64,000 nucleotides of DNA from Pyropia yezoensis (lineage: Eukaryota > Rhodophyta > Bangiophyceae > Bangiales > Bangiaceae), in contig CM020620.1 in the NCBI GenBank assembly GCA_009829735.1, positions 7,642,545-7,706,544 on the forward strand. The letters run 5' to 3'. Shown here piece by piece: positions 1 through 10,719 of the stretch. The notes beneath the pieces are model-generated. The model saw nothing but the letters and a program-made list of their open reading frames with translations, had not been told where the DNA came from and made no database searches. The translations under genes and the position numbers were made by a program. Position 1 is the first letter of the stretch; every line of letters begins with the position of its first letter.

Positions 1-30
1 AAGATTCTCCAGGAATATCGGCACCTGTGA

Positions 31-765
31 TCTGGAGAGCTGGGCAAGATGAACGCCACCCTACACCGGAGTCAACTCAAGCCGGATGCCAACCCAGTAC
101 ACCTGCAACCATATCGGGCTGGGCCACATCGCCGGGACGAGATTGACAAGCAGGTCAACAAGATGCTCAAGATGGATGTTATCGAGCCCCCCGATGGCGA
201 GTGGGCCTTCCCGGTGGTTTTCGTCCCGAAACCTGGGGGTCACTTCCGGTTCTGCGTCGACTACAGGCGCCTGAACGAGATGACGATCGAGGATGTATAC
301 CTGATACCCCGGATGGATGATTGCATCGACTTACTCGGTGATGACAACCTTTTTTCAACGCTGGATTGTAATGCCGGTTATTGGCAGATCCCTCTGGCTG
401 ACGAGGACAAGTACAAAACCACCTTCACGCGCCATACGGGGCTTTTCCGGTGCAAGCGTCTTCCTGTTGGCCTCATAAATGCTCCGGCTACCTTTCAGAC
501 AACCACTGACATGATCCTGTCACGACTAAGATGGAGGACATGTCTGGTTTACTTGGACGATATTATCGTCTTCTCCAAGACCCCGGCGGAACGCCTAGAG
601 CTTCTCCGAGGGGTCCTGGCTCTCCTGGCCAAGGCTAGAGTTACCCTGCAGGCAGACAAGTGCCACCTGCTTGAGACTGAAGTGGAGTACCTGGGGCACG
701 TGCTGAGTCTGGGAAAGCTTCGGGTCAACGAGAAGAATATCAGGGCCCTTCGGCAAGCCCGGTAA
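31..765 (+). pseudogene. Reverse transcriptase domain of Ty3/gypsy pol
   Basis: This segment would copy element RNA into DNA inside virus-like particles. Visible family motifs are PVVFVPKPGG, FRFCVDYRRLN, FSTLDCNAGYWQIPL and the catalytic YLDDIIVFS box (the YxDD signature) at about 541-570. The thumb-like segment with the VEYLGHVLS motif follows. The first ATG of the open segment (49) is not the native start, because the same frame continues upstream through a TGA at 28-30. The segment ends at an in-frame TAA (763-765), and the same frame continues directly into the RNase H part, so this is a nonsense mutation inside a polyprotein. Confidence 0.95.
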
Positions 766-1851
766 CCTAAGACCCAGACGGAACGCAAGAGCTTTCTGGG
801 TGTGTGCAACGTCTACCGCCGGTTTGTACGGGATGATTCCCTGAATGCCAGGCTGTTGACCAAGCTCACTAGCAAGAAGCTCCCCGCACAACTCCCGATG
901 TTCGACGAGAAGCAGACAGCCGCCTTCGAGGAGCTCAAGAGGCGCCTGAGCACGACTCCAGTTCTGGCGCTACCCAAGCGGGAGGGCCAGTTTGTTCTAG
1001 AGACTGACGCCTGTGGCGTCCACGTGGGGTGCTCCCTACTCCAGCAACAATCTCATAAGCACTTCCTCCCGGTGGGCTACTACAGTCGTGTCTTGACTCG
1101 AGCTGAGACGATTTTTTCCACGATGGCGCGCGAGTGCTTGGCGGTCGTCTGGGCCTGTTTCCTGTTACGCCTCTATCTAGAAAGACAAGAGTTTCTCATC
1201 CAGACGGACCACGCCATCCTAAGGAGGCTGCTATGCATGGACAGCAGCCAAGGAAGGGCCGCCCGGTGGCGCCTACGCTTCTCGGATTTCAAATACAAGG
1301 TGTGCACCAGAGTAGGGAGGGAGCACAGCTGCGCCGACACTATGTCCCGGTTGGAGACTCGTGCAGCCGACACGGGCCCTATCCCAGAGGAAATACCCTG
1401 TTTCATCCTCCCGAATGTCGGACGTGGCTGGCACGCTCCCTTGTACGAGTCGCCTGAAGCCTATCAGCCGATAACCATTCACCGGATGCTGGAGGCACAG
1501 CTCAAGGACCCTCAGTGCTTCGAGCTCCGCCACCAGATGAACCTGAACCGGAATAGTCGCTGCTCCGAGTCCACGGATGAACTCTGGATACGGGTATCAC
1601 CCTTTGATGGGGCAACTCAAGTCAATGTACCCCGAAACCTACGAGCTGAAATCCTCCGCCTGGAACACTCGTCTCCCCAGGCCGGACACCCTGGCATCAA
1701 CCGGATGTCTGCCTTGATGCGGACTTCAAGTACAATAGGTGCAATTAGAGCAGGGAGGGAACACCACTGCGCCGACATTCTGTCCCGGTTGGGAACTCCT
1801 GCAGCCGACACGGGCCATATCCTGGAGGAAGCTCCCTGCTTCATCCACTAG
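766..1851 (+). pseudogene. RNase H domain and pol linker
   Basis: The frame continues after the TAA at 763. The thumb/connection motif RKSFLGVCNVYRRFV is followed by an RNase H domain containing LETDACGVHVGCSLLQQ, YYSRVLTRAE and FLIQTDHAILRRLL. These match the usual Ty3 RNase H blocks that degrade the RNA strand of the hybrid. Downstream is a linker with a CADTMSRL motif that leads towards the integrase zinc finger. This linker is present twice because of a tandem duplication. The open segment ends at TAG 1849-1851, which lies inside the duplicated part, and the frame resumes in register after it. Confidence 0.9.
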
Positions 1852-2161
1852 AGTGTCGGACGTGGCTGGCATGCTCCCCTGTACAAGACGCCTGACGCCA
1901 ACCAGCCGGTGACCATTCACCGGAGGCTGAAAGCGCAGCTCAAGAGCCCTCATTGTTTAGAGCTCCGCCACCAGATGGACCTTAACCGGAATAGTCGCTT
2001 CACGGAGTCCACGGATGGACTCTGGATACCGGAATCACCCTTTGACGGGGCAACTCAATTTTATGTGCCCCAGGACCTACGAGATGATATCTTCCGATTG
2101 AAACACTCATCCCCCAAGCTGGACATCCGGGTTTTAACCAGATGTATGCGTCAATGCGGCG
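1286..2161 (+). repeat. 438-bp tandem duplication within pol
   Basis: Two diverged direct copies, about 1286-1723 and 1724-2161, cover the end of RNase H and the linker leading to the integrase zinc finger. The motif REHSCADTMSRL of copy 1 reappears as REHHCADILSRL in copy 2, and LELRHQMDLNRNSR is likewise repeated. The offset is 438 bases, a multiple of three, so the duplication itself preserved the frame. Copy 2 carries the TAG at 1849 and lacks one base near 2110 relative to copy 1, which shifts the downstream integrase. Confidence 0.85.
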
Positions 2162-2879
2162 ACACTACCACTGGGAAACCATGGCAAGTGACGTCCACAA
2201 GCACGTGGAGGCCTGTGTCTCCTGTGCCAGAAACCGCTTGGTCCAGATGAAAAAGACTTCCAAGCTACGCCTGTTTCCTGCGGAAGAACCCTTCGCAAGC
2301 TTGAGTTTTGACATCCTTGGGCCCTTACCTGAGACATCCCGTGGCAACGTATACCTGCTCATTATCCATGACCGGTTCTCCAAGTTCACCCGAGCAATCC
2401 TTCTAAGAATCATCACGGCCCTGGACATCACATCGGCCTTCTGCGAGTACTGGACAGCAGCCTATGGCCCAAAAGACTCCGTTTTGGCCGACAATGGTCC
2501 CCAGTTTGCACCCGTGTTCTCCCAAGGAGTCTGGGACATGATGGATATCAAGAACCTGTTTACTACGGCGCACCACCCTCAGACAAATAGTCAAGTGGAA
2601 CGATTCGACCCGCGAATGGTGGGCATGCTTCGGCACTACGTCAAGGAGAATCAAGAAGAATGCGACGAGCTCCTGGCCGTCTTCACTCTAGCATACAACT
2701 CTCGTGTTCACCGGACACCAGGGGTAGCTCCACTAGACTTTGTGACCCCAAGGCGGCTGACCAACCTCTCCCTAGACAGAATACCGGATGGTCTGCAGCC
2801 TGCCCTGAATCCGGGCTCCAATGCAAAGGACGAGTTCCTGGAACAAACGGAGCTCCTTCTCCCGCGAGTCAAGGATTAA
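2120..2879 (+). pseudogene. Integrase (zinc finger and catalytic core)
   Basis: This segment would insert element cDNA into host chromatin. The zinc-binding part ends in HKHVEACVSCARNR (the CxxC half of an HHCC finger). The DDE core shows FDILGPLPE, the LADNGPQF block with the second Asp, and the HHPQTNSQVERFD block with the catalytic Glu. The third block continues with the typical AYNSRVHRTPGVAPLDFV motif. The frame differs from that of RT and RNase H because of the one-base deletion near 2110. The open stretch ends at TAA 2877-2879, and the same frame continues into the chromodomain tail. Confidence 0.93.
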
Positions 2880-3710
2880 ATCGCGAAAACACAGGAGCGA
2901 TACAAGCGGGACTACGACAAGGGTGTCCTGGAAAAGAACAAGGAGCTGGATGGTTGCGACCGGGTTTTTGTAGACAACCACAGCGAGACCCGGGGGAAGC
3001 TGGACTCCAGGACGGATGGGCTCTATGAAATCCTGAGCACGGACGGTTGGAAGTTCCTTCCAGTCGTGGATGGCTCTCCGTACCGGGTGAGCAGCGACCA
3101 TGTCACTCGAGCTCCACCGCCGAGCAAGCGGGACCTGACCCGGCGTAAGCGCGCCGCACTATCCTGGTTGTACCAACAAGAAGGCTGAGAATACGTCTAC
3201 GTCAAGTGTGTAGACCTTGCTTTGATGGAGGGACATCTGCACCTGCGGGTGCGCTGGTTCTGTTTGAACCCGGCTGATGATACCTGGAAGCCCTCCAACC
3301 GGGTGCCCATTGCAGATCTCAACGCCTACACCCGGCCGAACGGGATTGAGGGCACCCCAGTGGCCAAAGCTGGCAAGATCTTGGAGTCAGACTCGGAAGA
3401 AGACGAGAAGAAAGGAGCTGACCGCGACATCCCGGACGAGATGAGCTCGGCAGCGACAGACGAGGAACAAGAAGATTTAGAAAAAGGAACGGGTGTACGA
3501 AGGAATCAAGCACTACAAGCACGGAACTACAAGAAAACAAGCAAGCTTCCGTTCGAGCAACCCTTCTCGCCGCCTCATCCCTCCTTCAATCCCGCGTATC
3601 TCCCACCTTTCTCACTCCCAATTACTACTCCCGGCGCGCGCGCTGCGCCGCAAAAGCGTGCTCCAGCGCCTCATCAGCAGCACGACGAGACCCGGAGTAT
3701 GACGGGATGA
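2880..3710 (+). pseudogene. Integrase tail and chromodomain-like segment
   Basis: In frame with integrase and past the TAA, the segment reads QERYKRDYDKGV, then GDRVFV-like and LYEILSTDGW motifs of the integrase C-terminal domain. After a TGA at 3186 come EYVYVKCVD, LRVRWFCLNPADDTWKP and VPIADLNAY, which have the layout of a chromodomain (hydrophobic strand, aromatic WF, DDTWxP, C-terminal helix). Chromodomains of this class direct integration to marked chromatin. An acidic then basic low-complexity tail follows to TGA 3708-3710. No LTR is apparent downstream because the oppositely oriented gag-like remnant begins here. Confidence 0.8.
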
Positions 3711-5750
3711 CGTAGTCAAGCGGCCGAGACGCCTCGGCATACTCCGCCAACGGAACAACTTAAGTGGCCGCCGGACGCTCCTGCTCCTCCAAGTACACCG
3801 GCCGACGCTCCTGGAAACTCGTGAAGGTCCCTGACCAGTGCTGGACCACCCATGCCGATTCAAGGTCGCAAAAAGCTCACCAACCACCGGACTGTCCGAC
3901 ATCTGGTCGCTGTCTGCACAAGCAAACACCTGGTCGACCACGTCGTTCAAGACGCTGGCGTACGTACGCAACACCAAGGAAGACCCGACGCCCTCGACCT
4001 GCACCGGAAGTCGGCCCAGCTGATCTTTAATCATGCCAAAGTCGTACCGGTCGCAGGCCGGGCCACGTTGAGTCAGGTACCAGTCGGGCACCCGGAAGCG
4101 GGAAAGGCGCAGCGTCGGCGCCGGAATCTAAAACCGATTTGATGACGCCACACCTGGACGGCTGGCACCGACGACAGAGACAGGAGTACCCAAGTCAAGG
4201 ATAGGAACCGAACCGCTACCAGCCGTAGAATTCGCACGAGGAGAAGCGCCTGGAGTAGCACGCGTTTGGATGGTGCTGCCGGGAGCAATGCAAAGAGCCA
4301 CTGCCGGCAATCGCGGTGCCGGAAGAGGCTGAAGAATTGGTGCAGGAAGAACCGGACGCGCAAGCGCCGGCGAGGGCGGAGCCACCGGTGCAGCCGGAGC
4401 AACCGGAGGAACTTGACCACCCGCAGACGCCCGAACAACCGCTGCAGCCCACCCCAACTCTTGTACCGGCGGATCAGATGGCAGCAGGCCCAAGGCGGCC
4501 GGCGCACGAAAACCTCCCAGCAGCGGCCATGCCGGCAACGACATTTCCAGCTGCACCGTGGCGGGAGAAGACTAGTAGAGTACCTGCACCCAGCCCGAGC
4601 AATCCCGACACGGGCTTTTCTGCTCCGCGATAAAGTTCAAGACCGTCCGGTCGTGCACCGGGAGTTGACGCCGGAATTTGATCATCGCTTGGAAGAGCTC
4701 CTTGTACTTCACATCCTGGCTGCACAAAAAGTCGACGGTCAGCTTCTGGACAATCCAGACCATCATCAGGTCCGAGAAAATGCCACAGCCGGTTGGACAC
4801 CAAGACCTCGTGAAGTCAGTGGTTGGCCGCCAGAACCGTCATCTCGGAATTGTACATCATGCAAGGGATCGAGTGGAAGAAGCGGTTGATCGCCGCCTGA
4901 GTGAGGGCGTCCAAGAACTACCAGGTGAAGAGGATGCTGGATGGGGCAAACCCGACCGGGATCTCAACTTCATCCTGCTGCAGAATGACCTTGGGTAGTA
5001 CGCCGCCCGGTTGGCCTTTTCCAGCTTCCAGAATTCCTGGTGCTTACAGCTCTCGATGTAGTCCCGCAGGCGCCCCCGACGTTCGCCTTGCTCACGCACC
5101 GGCGACAACATCAAGTACTTCTGGGTCTAAAAGGGCTGCTCAAGAGCGACCAACTCCGAACAGGGGTCGCAGGTCAAGGTCCCCGGTCCCTTGAGTGCCT
5201 CGTCCCAAACCTTGAGCTCCTGGCGGACGTAAACCTCCTCCTCCGGCCACCGGAGCACGGATGCAGGCACTCGGCGCTCGGTCAAGGGCAAATCCAGCAC
5301 CAGCGGAGAGGGGAGGTCCTCAAGGCGGGCAACTCAAGACGAACCGGAAAAGCTTTGGGCGCGTTCTTGAGCCAGGCGCATCTGGTCAGCCGTGTATATG
5401 TGCGTCTTGTCCATGTCGATCAACAACCCTCGCTGGAGCTCCTTCCTCCAGATGGCCAGGCAGTCCTGCTGGCACCGGACCACGCTGGCGTTCCCGACCA
5501 CCGTGGAGTAGCGCCGGGCCGCCGGGGGACCTTGACCGAGAAGCATCTCCGGGAGACCCACCGGGGGGGTCTCGACCGGGCGCGACGCCGGAGCCGGGGG
5601 CACTTCATCCGTCACCTCCGCCGTGACGACCGGCGTCCTCGCCGACAACCGAGGGTACGGAGGCAGGAGCGGAGCACGAACACCCGGGCTCTCTTCCGCG
5701 GGACCCGGCGCCGGAGCCACGGGCCCAACCTGAACCTCGGAGCTGGACAT
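3612..5750 (-). pseudogene. Decayed gag-like frame of a second LTR element
   Basis: Five open segments on the minus strand (5750-5334, 5114-4857, 4766-4572, 4556-4128, 4091-3612) all fall in the same reading frame and are separated by in-frame stops, as expected for one decayed long ORF. The first begins with MSSSEVQVGPVAP and contains a Pro-rich part followed by a helical stretch (IWRKELQRGLLIDMDKTH). Later parts are Ala/Pro-rich. There is no sequence-specific motif, so the gag assignment rests on composition and on its position next to the LTR-like repeat at 5935-6478. It is convergent with the chromovirus pol. The element class is not certain. Confidence 0.5.
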
Positions 5751-5934
5751 GCCGTCCAGAACGAAGGATTACGGGAAGGTCAAGGTGAAGGAGGAAGAAG
5801 GGAGGACAGGGGAGCGTGAACACGCCTCGGGGTGAACACACTCGAGCTCGGCAATGGTGTCGACGTGCTGGAGGCTGCTCAAAATGGCACCTGGTACGGC
5901 CCGAGGACGTGCCTGACTAGGGAAAGAGCTACGT

Positions 5935-6478
5935 AGCATCCCTGGCCCTGACTTGGCGCCGACTAGGGACGCCAACCAGGGGACACCAGGTGCCAGGACA
6001 CGCCCGCCGTGTGGGGATGGTTCGCGGCCGTGGCCCGTGACCGGCACTGGGATGCGGTGGACTACGCTACCCACACGTGAGAGAGGGACTTCTGATGGGT
6101 TTTTGCACATTTGTGGGGGACTTGATTTGAGAGAATTTGAGTGTGAGATTAGTTTGGGAGAGCAGAACTAGTAGTGATAGTGGCCCCCGACCTGACGAGG
6201 TTGGACTCGGGTCGGGGCCACTCGGGGGTAGGGGAGGGGCTACCTGGCCAACGTGCCGAGGCTCCCCCAGATGCACGCTCAGAGGGACAGCGAGGCGCCC
6301 ATGGCCCGCGCCCTCAGGGAGAAGGACAACTGCGCGTTTGCTTTCCTCTTCCCCGTGTGCACTACCGCGCGTATCTGTCGGCCCTGCCGACAGGCACGTG
6401 AGGCAACGGGCATGCAACTCTCTTAGTTCCACTCTCCGTGTTACCTGTCCCTTTCCCCCGAGGGATACTGACACGTGT
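5935..6478 (-). repeat. LTR-like repeat, left copy
   Basis: About 540 bases recur almost identically, in reverse complement, at 7526-8066. On the minus strand the shared block starts TGTCAGTATCCC, and it includes an AT-richer stretch near 6090-6160. It sits directly upstream of the minus-strand gag-like frame, as a 5' LTR would. Exact LTR boundaries and the primer-binding site cannot be fixed by eye; TGG-starting candidate primer sites lie near 5955-6000. Confidence 0.7.
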
Positions 6479-7525
6479 ATGAGAGGATCAAGCTTTGTAC
6501 CACAATGACTTTCGTGACAAGCTTGATGCACGTCGCGTCACCGTAGCACCACAGGGCTGTCCTGGGGAGGTAGGCTTGCTGCGACCCCCTGGCGTTGGAG
6601 GCATTGAAAAATTGCTTTTTCACCGAAGCCTGCCGGGTCTTCTCATCGACACCTTTCGCACTCGCTGTCTTGACCGCATTCAGCCCCGTCTCGAGATGGT
6701 GCATGGCAGTAGTGGGCAGTGAGACGTCTTGCATTGAGGTGGCCTTCAACCAAAGGCGAAGGATCTCGACAACTTCAAGCGGCGTGCCGTCCTGCCTCAA
6801 AACAGTGCCGACGGGAATGCGGGGCACTCACTGCTTGACGCGGTCCACCCCTTCAGCTGCGGCCCTCTTGCGAGCCACCGTCTCCCTGGACATAAACTGT
6901 ATGGCTTCTCGATAGTACACCGCATAGCGTTGACGACCGTCGGCGAGCACGTGAGGAGTCGCTCCATCAGCCGCCGTCAGTTCGCACACCGTGATCTGCT
7001 GCATCTCGAGTGACTGGTCTTTTGTCTTCGAAGTTGTTTTCCAATACCTTCACGTGCGACTCGATGACGCTTCGAGCGCTATCCTCAAGTAGAGACATGT
7101 CGTTGAAGGGCATTTTTGCTGCGGTGACCATGTAGTCCGTCCGAAGCCATTTCGACCCTTCGGCGCCCGACCCGTTCTTCTCCAGGAGTACTGCCTGATC
7201 AATCACCGGGTCACGGTCGGGCTGGGACGGTCTGGGCTGACTGACAGTAGGTACATGTAGCGTTATTGTTCCTCTCAGACCCAACACCCACACACACACA
7301 GGAACCCACAGAAAGGCCAGAAGGAAACAGGTAAAGGTCCAAGCGTGATGCACCCGCCCACCCCGTCAGAAGAGAAGGCAACAAGATCAAAAGCCCTAGG
7401 AAGCAAAAACCCAAAGCACTGTTGATTTTACAAGACAATCCCGGAGAGACCCCGGAGCTACCCTCAAGAACCTCCCCCCTGGCCCCTCCAGAGGCCCATG
7501 TCGCATAATACTCCACTCGCTTCGG
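6479..7525 (-). pseudogene. Spacer between inverted repeats with an unrecognised coding remnant
   Basis: The spacer between the two LTR-like copies carries protein-like minus-strand segments. One runs from about 7200 to 7000 (motifs KWLRTDYMVTAAKMPF and SARSVIESHVKVLENNF). A frame change then leads into a segment with QITVCELTAADG and RYAVYYREAIQFMSRE. A stop near 6830 is followed by an open part reading RIPVGTVLRQDGTPLEVVE. I do not recognise the family. It looks like a broken internal fragment of a mobile element. A (CA)n tract lies near 7290. Confidence 0.35.
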
Positions 7526-8066
7526 ACACGTGTCAGTATCCCTCGGGGGAAAGGGACAGGTAACACAGAGAGTGGAACTAAGAGAGTTGCATGCCCGTTG
7601 CCTCACGTGCCTGTCGGCAGGGCCGACAGATACGCGCGGTAGTGCACACGGGGAAGAGGAAAGCAAACGCGCAGTTGTCTTTCTCCCTGAGGGCGCGGGT
7701 CATGGGCGCCTCGCTGTCCCTCTGAGCGTGCATCTGGGGGAGCCTCGGCACGTTGGCCAGGTAGCCCCTCCCCTACCCCCGAGTGGCCCCGACCCGAGTC
7801 CAACCTCGTCAGGTCGGGGGCCACTATCACTACTAGTTCTGCTCTCCCAAACTAATCTCACACTCAAATTCTCTCAAATCAAGTCCCCCACAAATGTGCA
7901 AAAACCCATCAGAAGTCCCTCTCTCACGTGTGGGTAGCGTAGTCCACCGCATCCCAGTGCCGGTCACGGGCCACGGCCGCGAACCATCCCCACACGGCGG
8001 GCGTGTCCTGGCACCTGGTGTCCCCTGGTTGCCATCCCGGGTCGGCGCCAAGTCATGGCCAGGGGC
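7526..8066 (+). repeat. LTR-like repeat, right (inverted) copy
   Basis: This is the reverse complement of 5935-6478, with very few differences (for example one base near 7568). The shared block begins at TGTCAGTATCCC on + near 7530 and ends near the GGCGCC sequence at 8044. Inverted rather than direct orientation means the pair is not a simple 5'/3' LTR pair of one intact element. Confidence 0.7.
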
Positions 8067-8749
8067 GCTACAGCCCAAAGCGGGGCCCCCAGAGGGCGCC
8101 CCCTGCGGGCCAAGTGCCAGCAGGGCACCGGCCACTCACCGGGCCAACTAACGAACAGCAAGCAAGAATACCGCCTCACACAATCGTCAATCCCAAAAAA
8201 AAACTAAGTGGAAAAAAAGGGAATGACACGAAGTCACGCAAGGAAAATAATAATTCGAAAATCAAGCAAATGACGAAGGGGGTCAACAGGCGCACAACCC
8301 GGGCAAGTCCTCGAGTCGGGTGGGCCAATCAAGGCTCCGGGCGTGTCGCTACAACACCGGGCCACCTGGCCAAGGATCCCCGGCCAGCATAGGGCTGCAC
8401 CTTACACTGCCGGCCGGGTCCCAAGGAACCTCACCGAGGGCCCGCCTGTCCCAAAAGGCCAGAAAGCCACAGTACAACCGCCGTTCCAGGCGCTGGAGCT
8501 CTGACAGTAGCATCGACGCAGCCAGACGGCCCTTGCGCCGTCGTCTCCACTGCAGGGCGCAGTTCATTGTCGTCAGAGTCGATGAAGCAACGCTTCGGTG
8601 CTGGAGATAAAGCATACTCGTCCAAGGCTGCAACGCCGCGCTTCTTCCCGACGCCGCGTGCATTGAAAAAATGTTCAATCAATGTGACGTGACTGCGGCG
8701 ACAGGCAAGTCGGCGGCAGCCCAACCGGCAATGCAGCCACGCCTTGTGG
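8067..8749. other. Non-repetitive stretch without a supported gene
   Basis: It starts GC-rich, passes through an A-rich part (8190-8270) and has no recognisable gene. The minus strand is open from 9159 to 8431 and contains a region with KKRGVAALDEY and KRCFIDSDDNEL that looks less repetitive than its surroundings, but no family is recognised. Confidence 0.4.
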
Positions 8750-9140
8750 CAGGTCGGCGACCACGTCTGGTGGCAGCCCAAACGTCGAGGTAGCCCAGTC
8801 TGGGGCAGGTCAGCGACCACACCAGGTGGCAGCCAAACCAGAAATGCAGCCAAGACGAGAAGGCAGGTCCGCGACCTCGCCTGCTGGCAGCCCAAACGGC
8901 GAGGCAGCGAGTTCTCGTGCAGGTCGGCGACCACGCCTGGTGGCAGCCCAGCCGGTGATGCAGTCAAGACGGGAATGCAGGTCGTCCTCCAGACCCGGCG
9001 GCTGGCCAACCGGCGACACAGCTCATTCTGGGGCAGCTCGGCGGCCACGCCCGGTGGCAGCCGAACCGGCAAAGCAGCCAAGACCGGAAGGCATGTCGGA
9101 GGCCATGCCTGGCGGCTGGCCGGCCTCCGTCGACAGCTAA
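8750..9140. repeat. 56/58-bp alternating minisatellite (114-bp dimer)
   Basis: Units beginning CAGGTCGGCGACCACGCCTG or close variants start at 8750, 8806, 8864, 8920, 8978, 9034 and 9092. The spacing alternates exactly 56, 58, 56, 58, 56, 58. A-type units carry a GGCAGC-rich end and B-type units a GATGCAGCCAAGAC end. This is a higher-order repeat of 114 bp in about three copies, with a degenerate half unit at 8706. Because 114 is divisible by three, the minus strand stays open with a 38-residue repeat (motif LPPGVVADL). Confidence 0.9.
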
Positions 9141-9159
9141 CCGGTACACCCGTCGACAA

Positions 9160-9415
9160 GTGGCCGGTGCACTAGGGGACGCGCTGGTGCGTGCGTGCCA
9201 GATGTAATATGGTACAGCGGGGTGCGTGCAAGTGGCTGCCGGAGATGGCGCGTGGTGTGTGCACGCGGGGGAGTGTGCGGGTGGAATAACATAGGAAAAA
9301 ATGGGGCGCGAAGAAGACGCCCAAACCGCAGATGTTATGCGACTGGACGTCACGTCGGTAGCGAGCATGCGTTCGAGCAGTCGGATGACGCGTATCGGTG
9401 ACAGCGGGCCTGTTC
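9160..9415. other. Unassigned spacer
   Basis: Mixed-composition sequence between two minisatellites. No gene, RNA or repeat is recognised here. Confidence 0.4.
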
Positions 9416-10480
9416 ACCTCGTTTTATACCCACGCGCCCCCCCACCCCGCAATTCAGGCAGTTTAGGCGGACCGGTCACACCGGGGCCCCCCTTGCCTCG
9501 CCACGTCCCCTCGCCCCTCACCCGCCCCCCGTGGGCCCCCATAAAACCGACGTTGGATTGGGGAGGGGGGGGGGGGGGCGTCGGAAGTGGGTGCGTAGGG
9601 GGGGGGACAGTTGCACCGGCCCCTACCCTGCCCCTGTTTCCCCACCCGCTTCGCCCCTGCCGCCCGCCCAGACGGCCCGGGTGTGGATGGGGGGACCGGT
9701 CCCACAGGGGCCTCTTTCTTGCCCCGCCACACTCGTGGAGGGGGTGGGGGGGGAAGTTGCACTGGGCTCCCCCCTGCCCCCGCTTCCGCACCCACCTCGC
9801 CACCACCGCCCCCCCGGATGGCCCGGAGACGGGGGAATGGGGGGGCGGGCACACCGGGGCCCCCCCTTTCTCCTCCACGCCCCCTCCCGCCCACCGCTGG
9901 TCGCACCGGGGCCTCCCCTGCCCCCGCTTCCGCACCCTTCTCGCCCCCGCACCTTTCTAGGGGTGGGGGGGGGGTCGGTCGCACAGGGGGCCCCCCCTTG
10001 CCCCGCCACGCCCCCTCCGCCCCCCCCTGGCTCCCGACCCCTACATACGGCCCGGGGTGGGGGGGGGGGATAGACAGTTGTGCTGGTCCCCCCCCCGCCC
10101 CTCTTTCCGCACCCCCCTCGACCGTTCCGCCCCCCCAGATGGCCCGGGTCGGGGGGGGTGGGGGCCGGTCGCGCCGGAGCCCCACCCGTGACCCGCCACG
10201 CCCCTTCCCCCCCCCCCCCCCGCCTCGCCACTCGCCCAAACAGCCCGGGGGACAGTCGCACCGGCCACCCCCCCTGCCCCCGATCCGCACCCCCTCGCCC
10301 CCCCTGCCCCCCAAGAACCGTCGTCTGGTTGGGGGGGGGGGGGGGCCGCCGGGAGTGGGGGGAAGCGTGCGCGGCCGGGCTCCCGCGTCGGGGTGGGGCG
10401 TTTGCCGCCTGTCGGCGACGAGGTGGCGTAGGCGGCACCTGGGGGGGGGGGTGGGGGGGGGGCTCCACTGCTCATAGTGC
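9416..10480. repeat. C/G-rich minisatellite array
   Basis: Degenerate units contain a CACCGG-type start, runs of C, then GCTTCCGCACCC or GCCCCGCCACGCCCC. The first motif recurs near 9613, 9758, 9903, 10080 and 10257 (spacing about 145, 145, 177, 177), and the second alternates between them. Long reading frames on both strands here are only Pro/Gly/Arg and are not taken as genes. The block ends in a G-rich run near 10440-10460. Confidence 0.75.
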
Positions 10481-10719
10481 AAAATCCGATTCAACGTGCG
10501 GCCAGGAGCAATCTGATATTACCAATACGTGGACCAACCAATGGGCGTTAGCGCGACAACAAGCGTGGCCGCTTCATAAGGAGCTTCGCGATCAAATTAA
10601 CCCTTCCCTGACCAATGATGTCCACAAGAGTTTACAGAAGGGGTAGGGTGGTGAAGATCAATGTGACTTTTGGACGCCAAATGACAATGTCAATGTGACT
10701 TTCTGCTACTGCCTTCTCT
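10481..10719. other. Downstream flank of the PUS3-like gene
   Basis: This lower-GC stretch lies beyond the stop codon of the minus-strand gene and probably contains its 3' UTR. A 13-base motif TCAATGTGACTTT occurs twice (about 10653 and 10689). No gene is seen. Confidence 0.4.

Larger units (their letters stand above)
1..3710 (+). mobile_element. Decayed Ty3/gypsy chromovirus, pol region
   Basis: Reading left to right, one strand encodes reverse transcriptase, RNase H, a zinc-finger linker, integrase and a chromodomain-like tail. This is the Ty3/gypsy pol order, and the chromodomain marks it as a chromovirus. The 5' part (LTR, gag, protease) lies outside the window and no 3' LTR is recognisable. 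The frame is interrupted by TGA at 28, TAA at 763, TAG at 1849, TAA at 2877 and TGA at 3186. A one-base deletion near 2110 shifts the frame before integrase. The copy is therefore dead. Confidence 0.93.

Noticed and set aside
8750-9140. Regular short repeat as a CRISPR array
   Set aside because: Units are diverged throughout with no constant repeat and variable spacer pattern, and the genome is eukaryotic.
9463-10494. 343-codon minus-strand frame and overlapping long + frames
   Set aside because: They lie wholly in the C/G-rich minisatellite, all frames are open, and products are Pro/Gly/Arg only.
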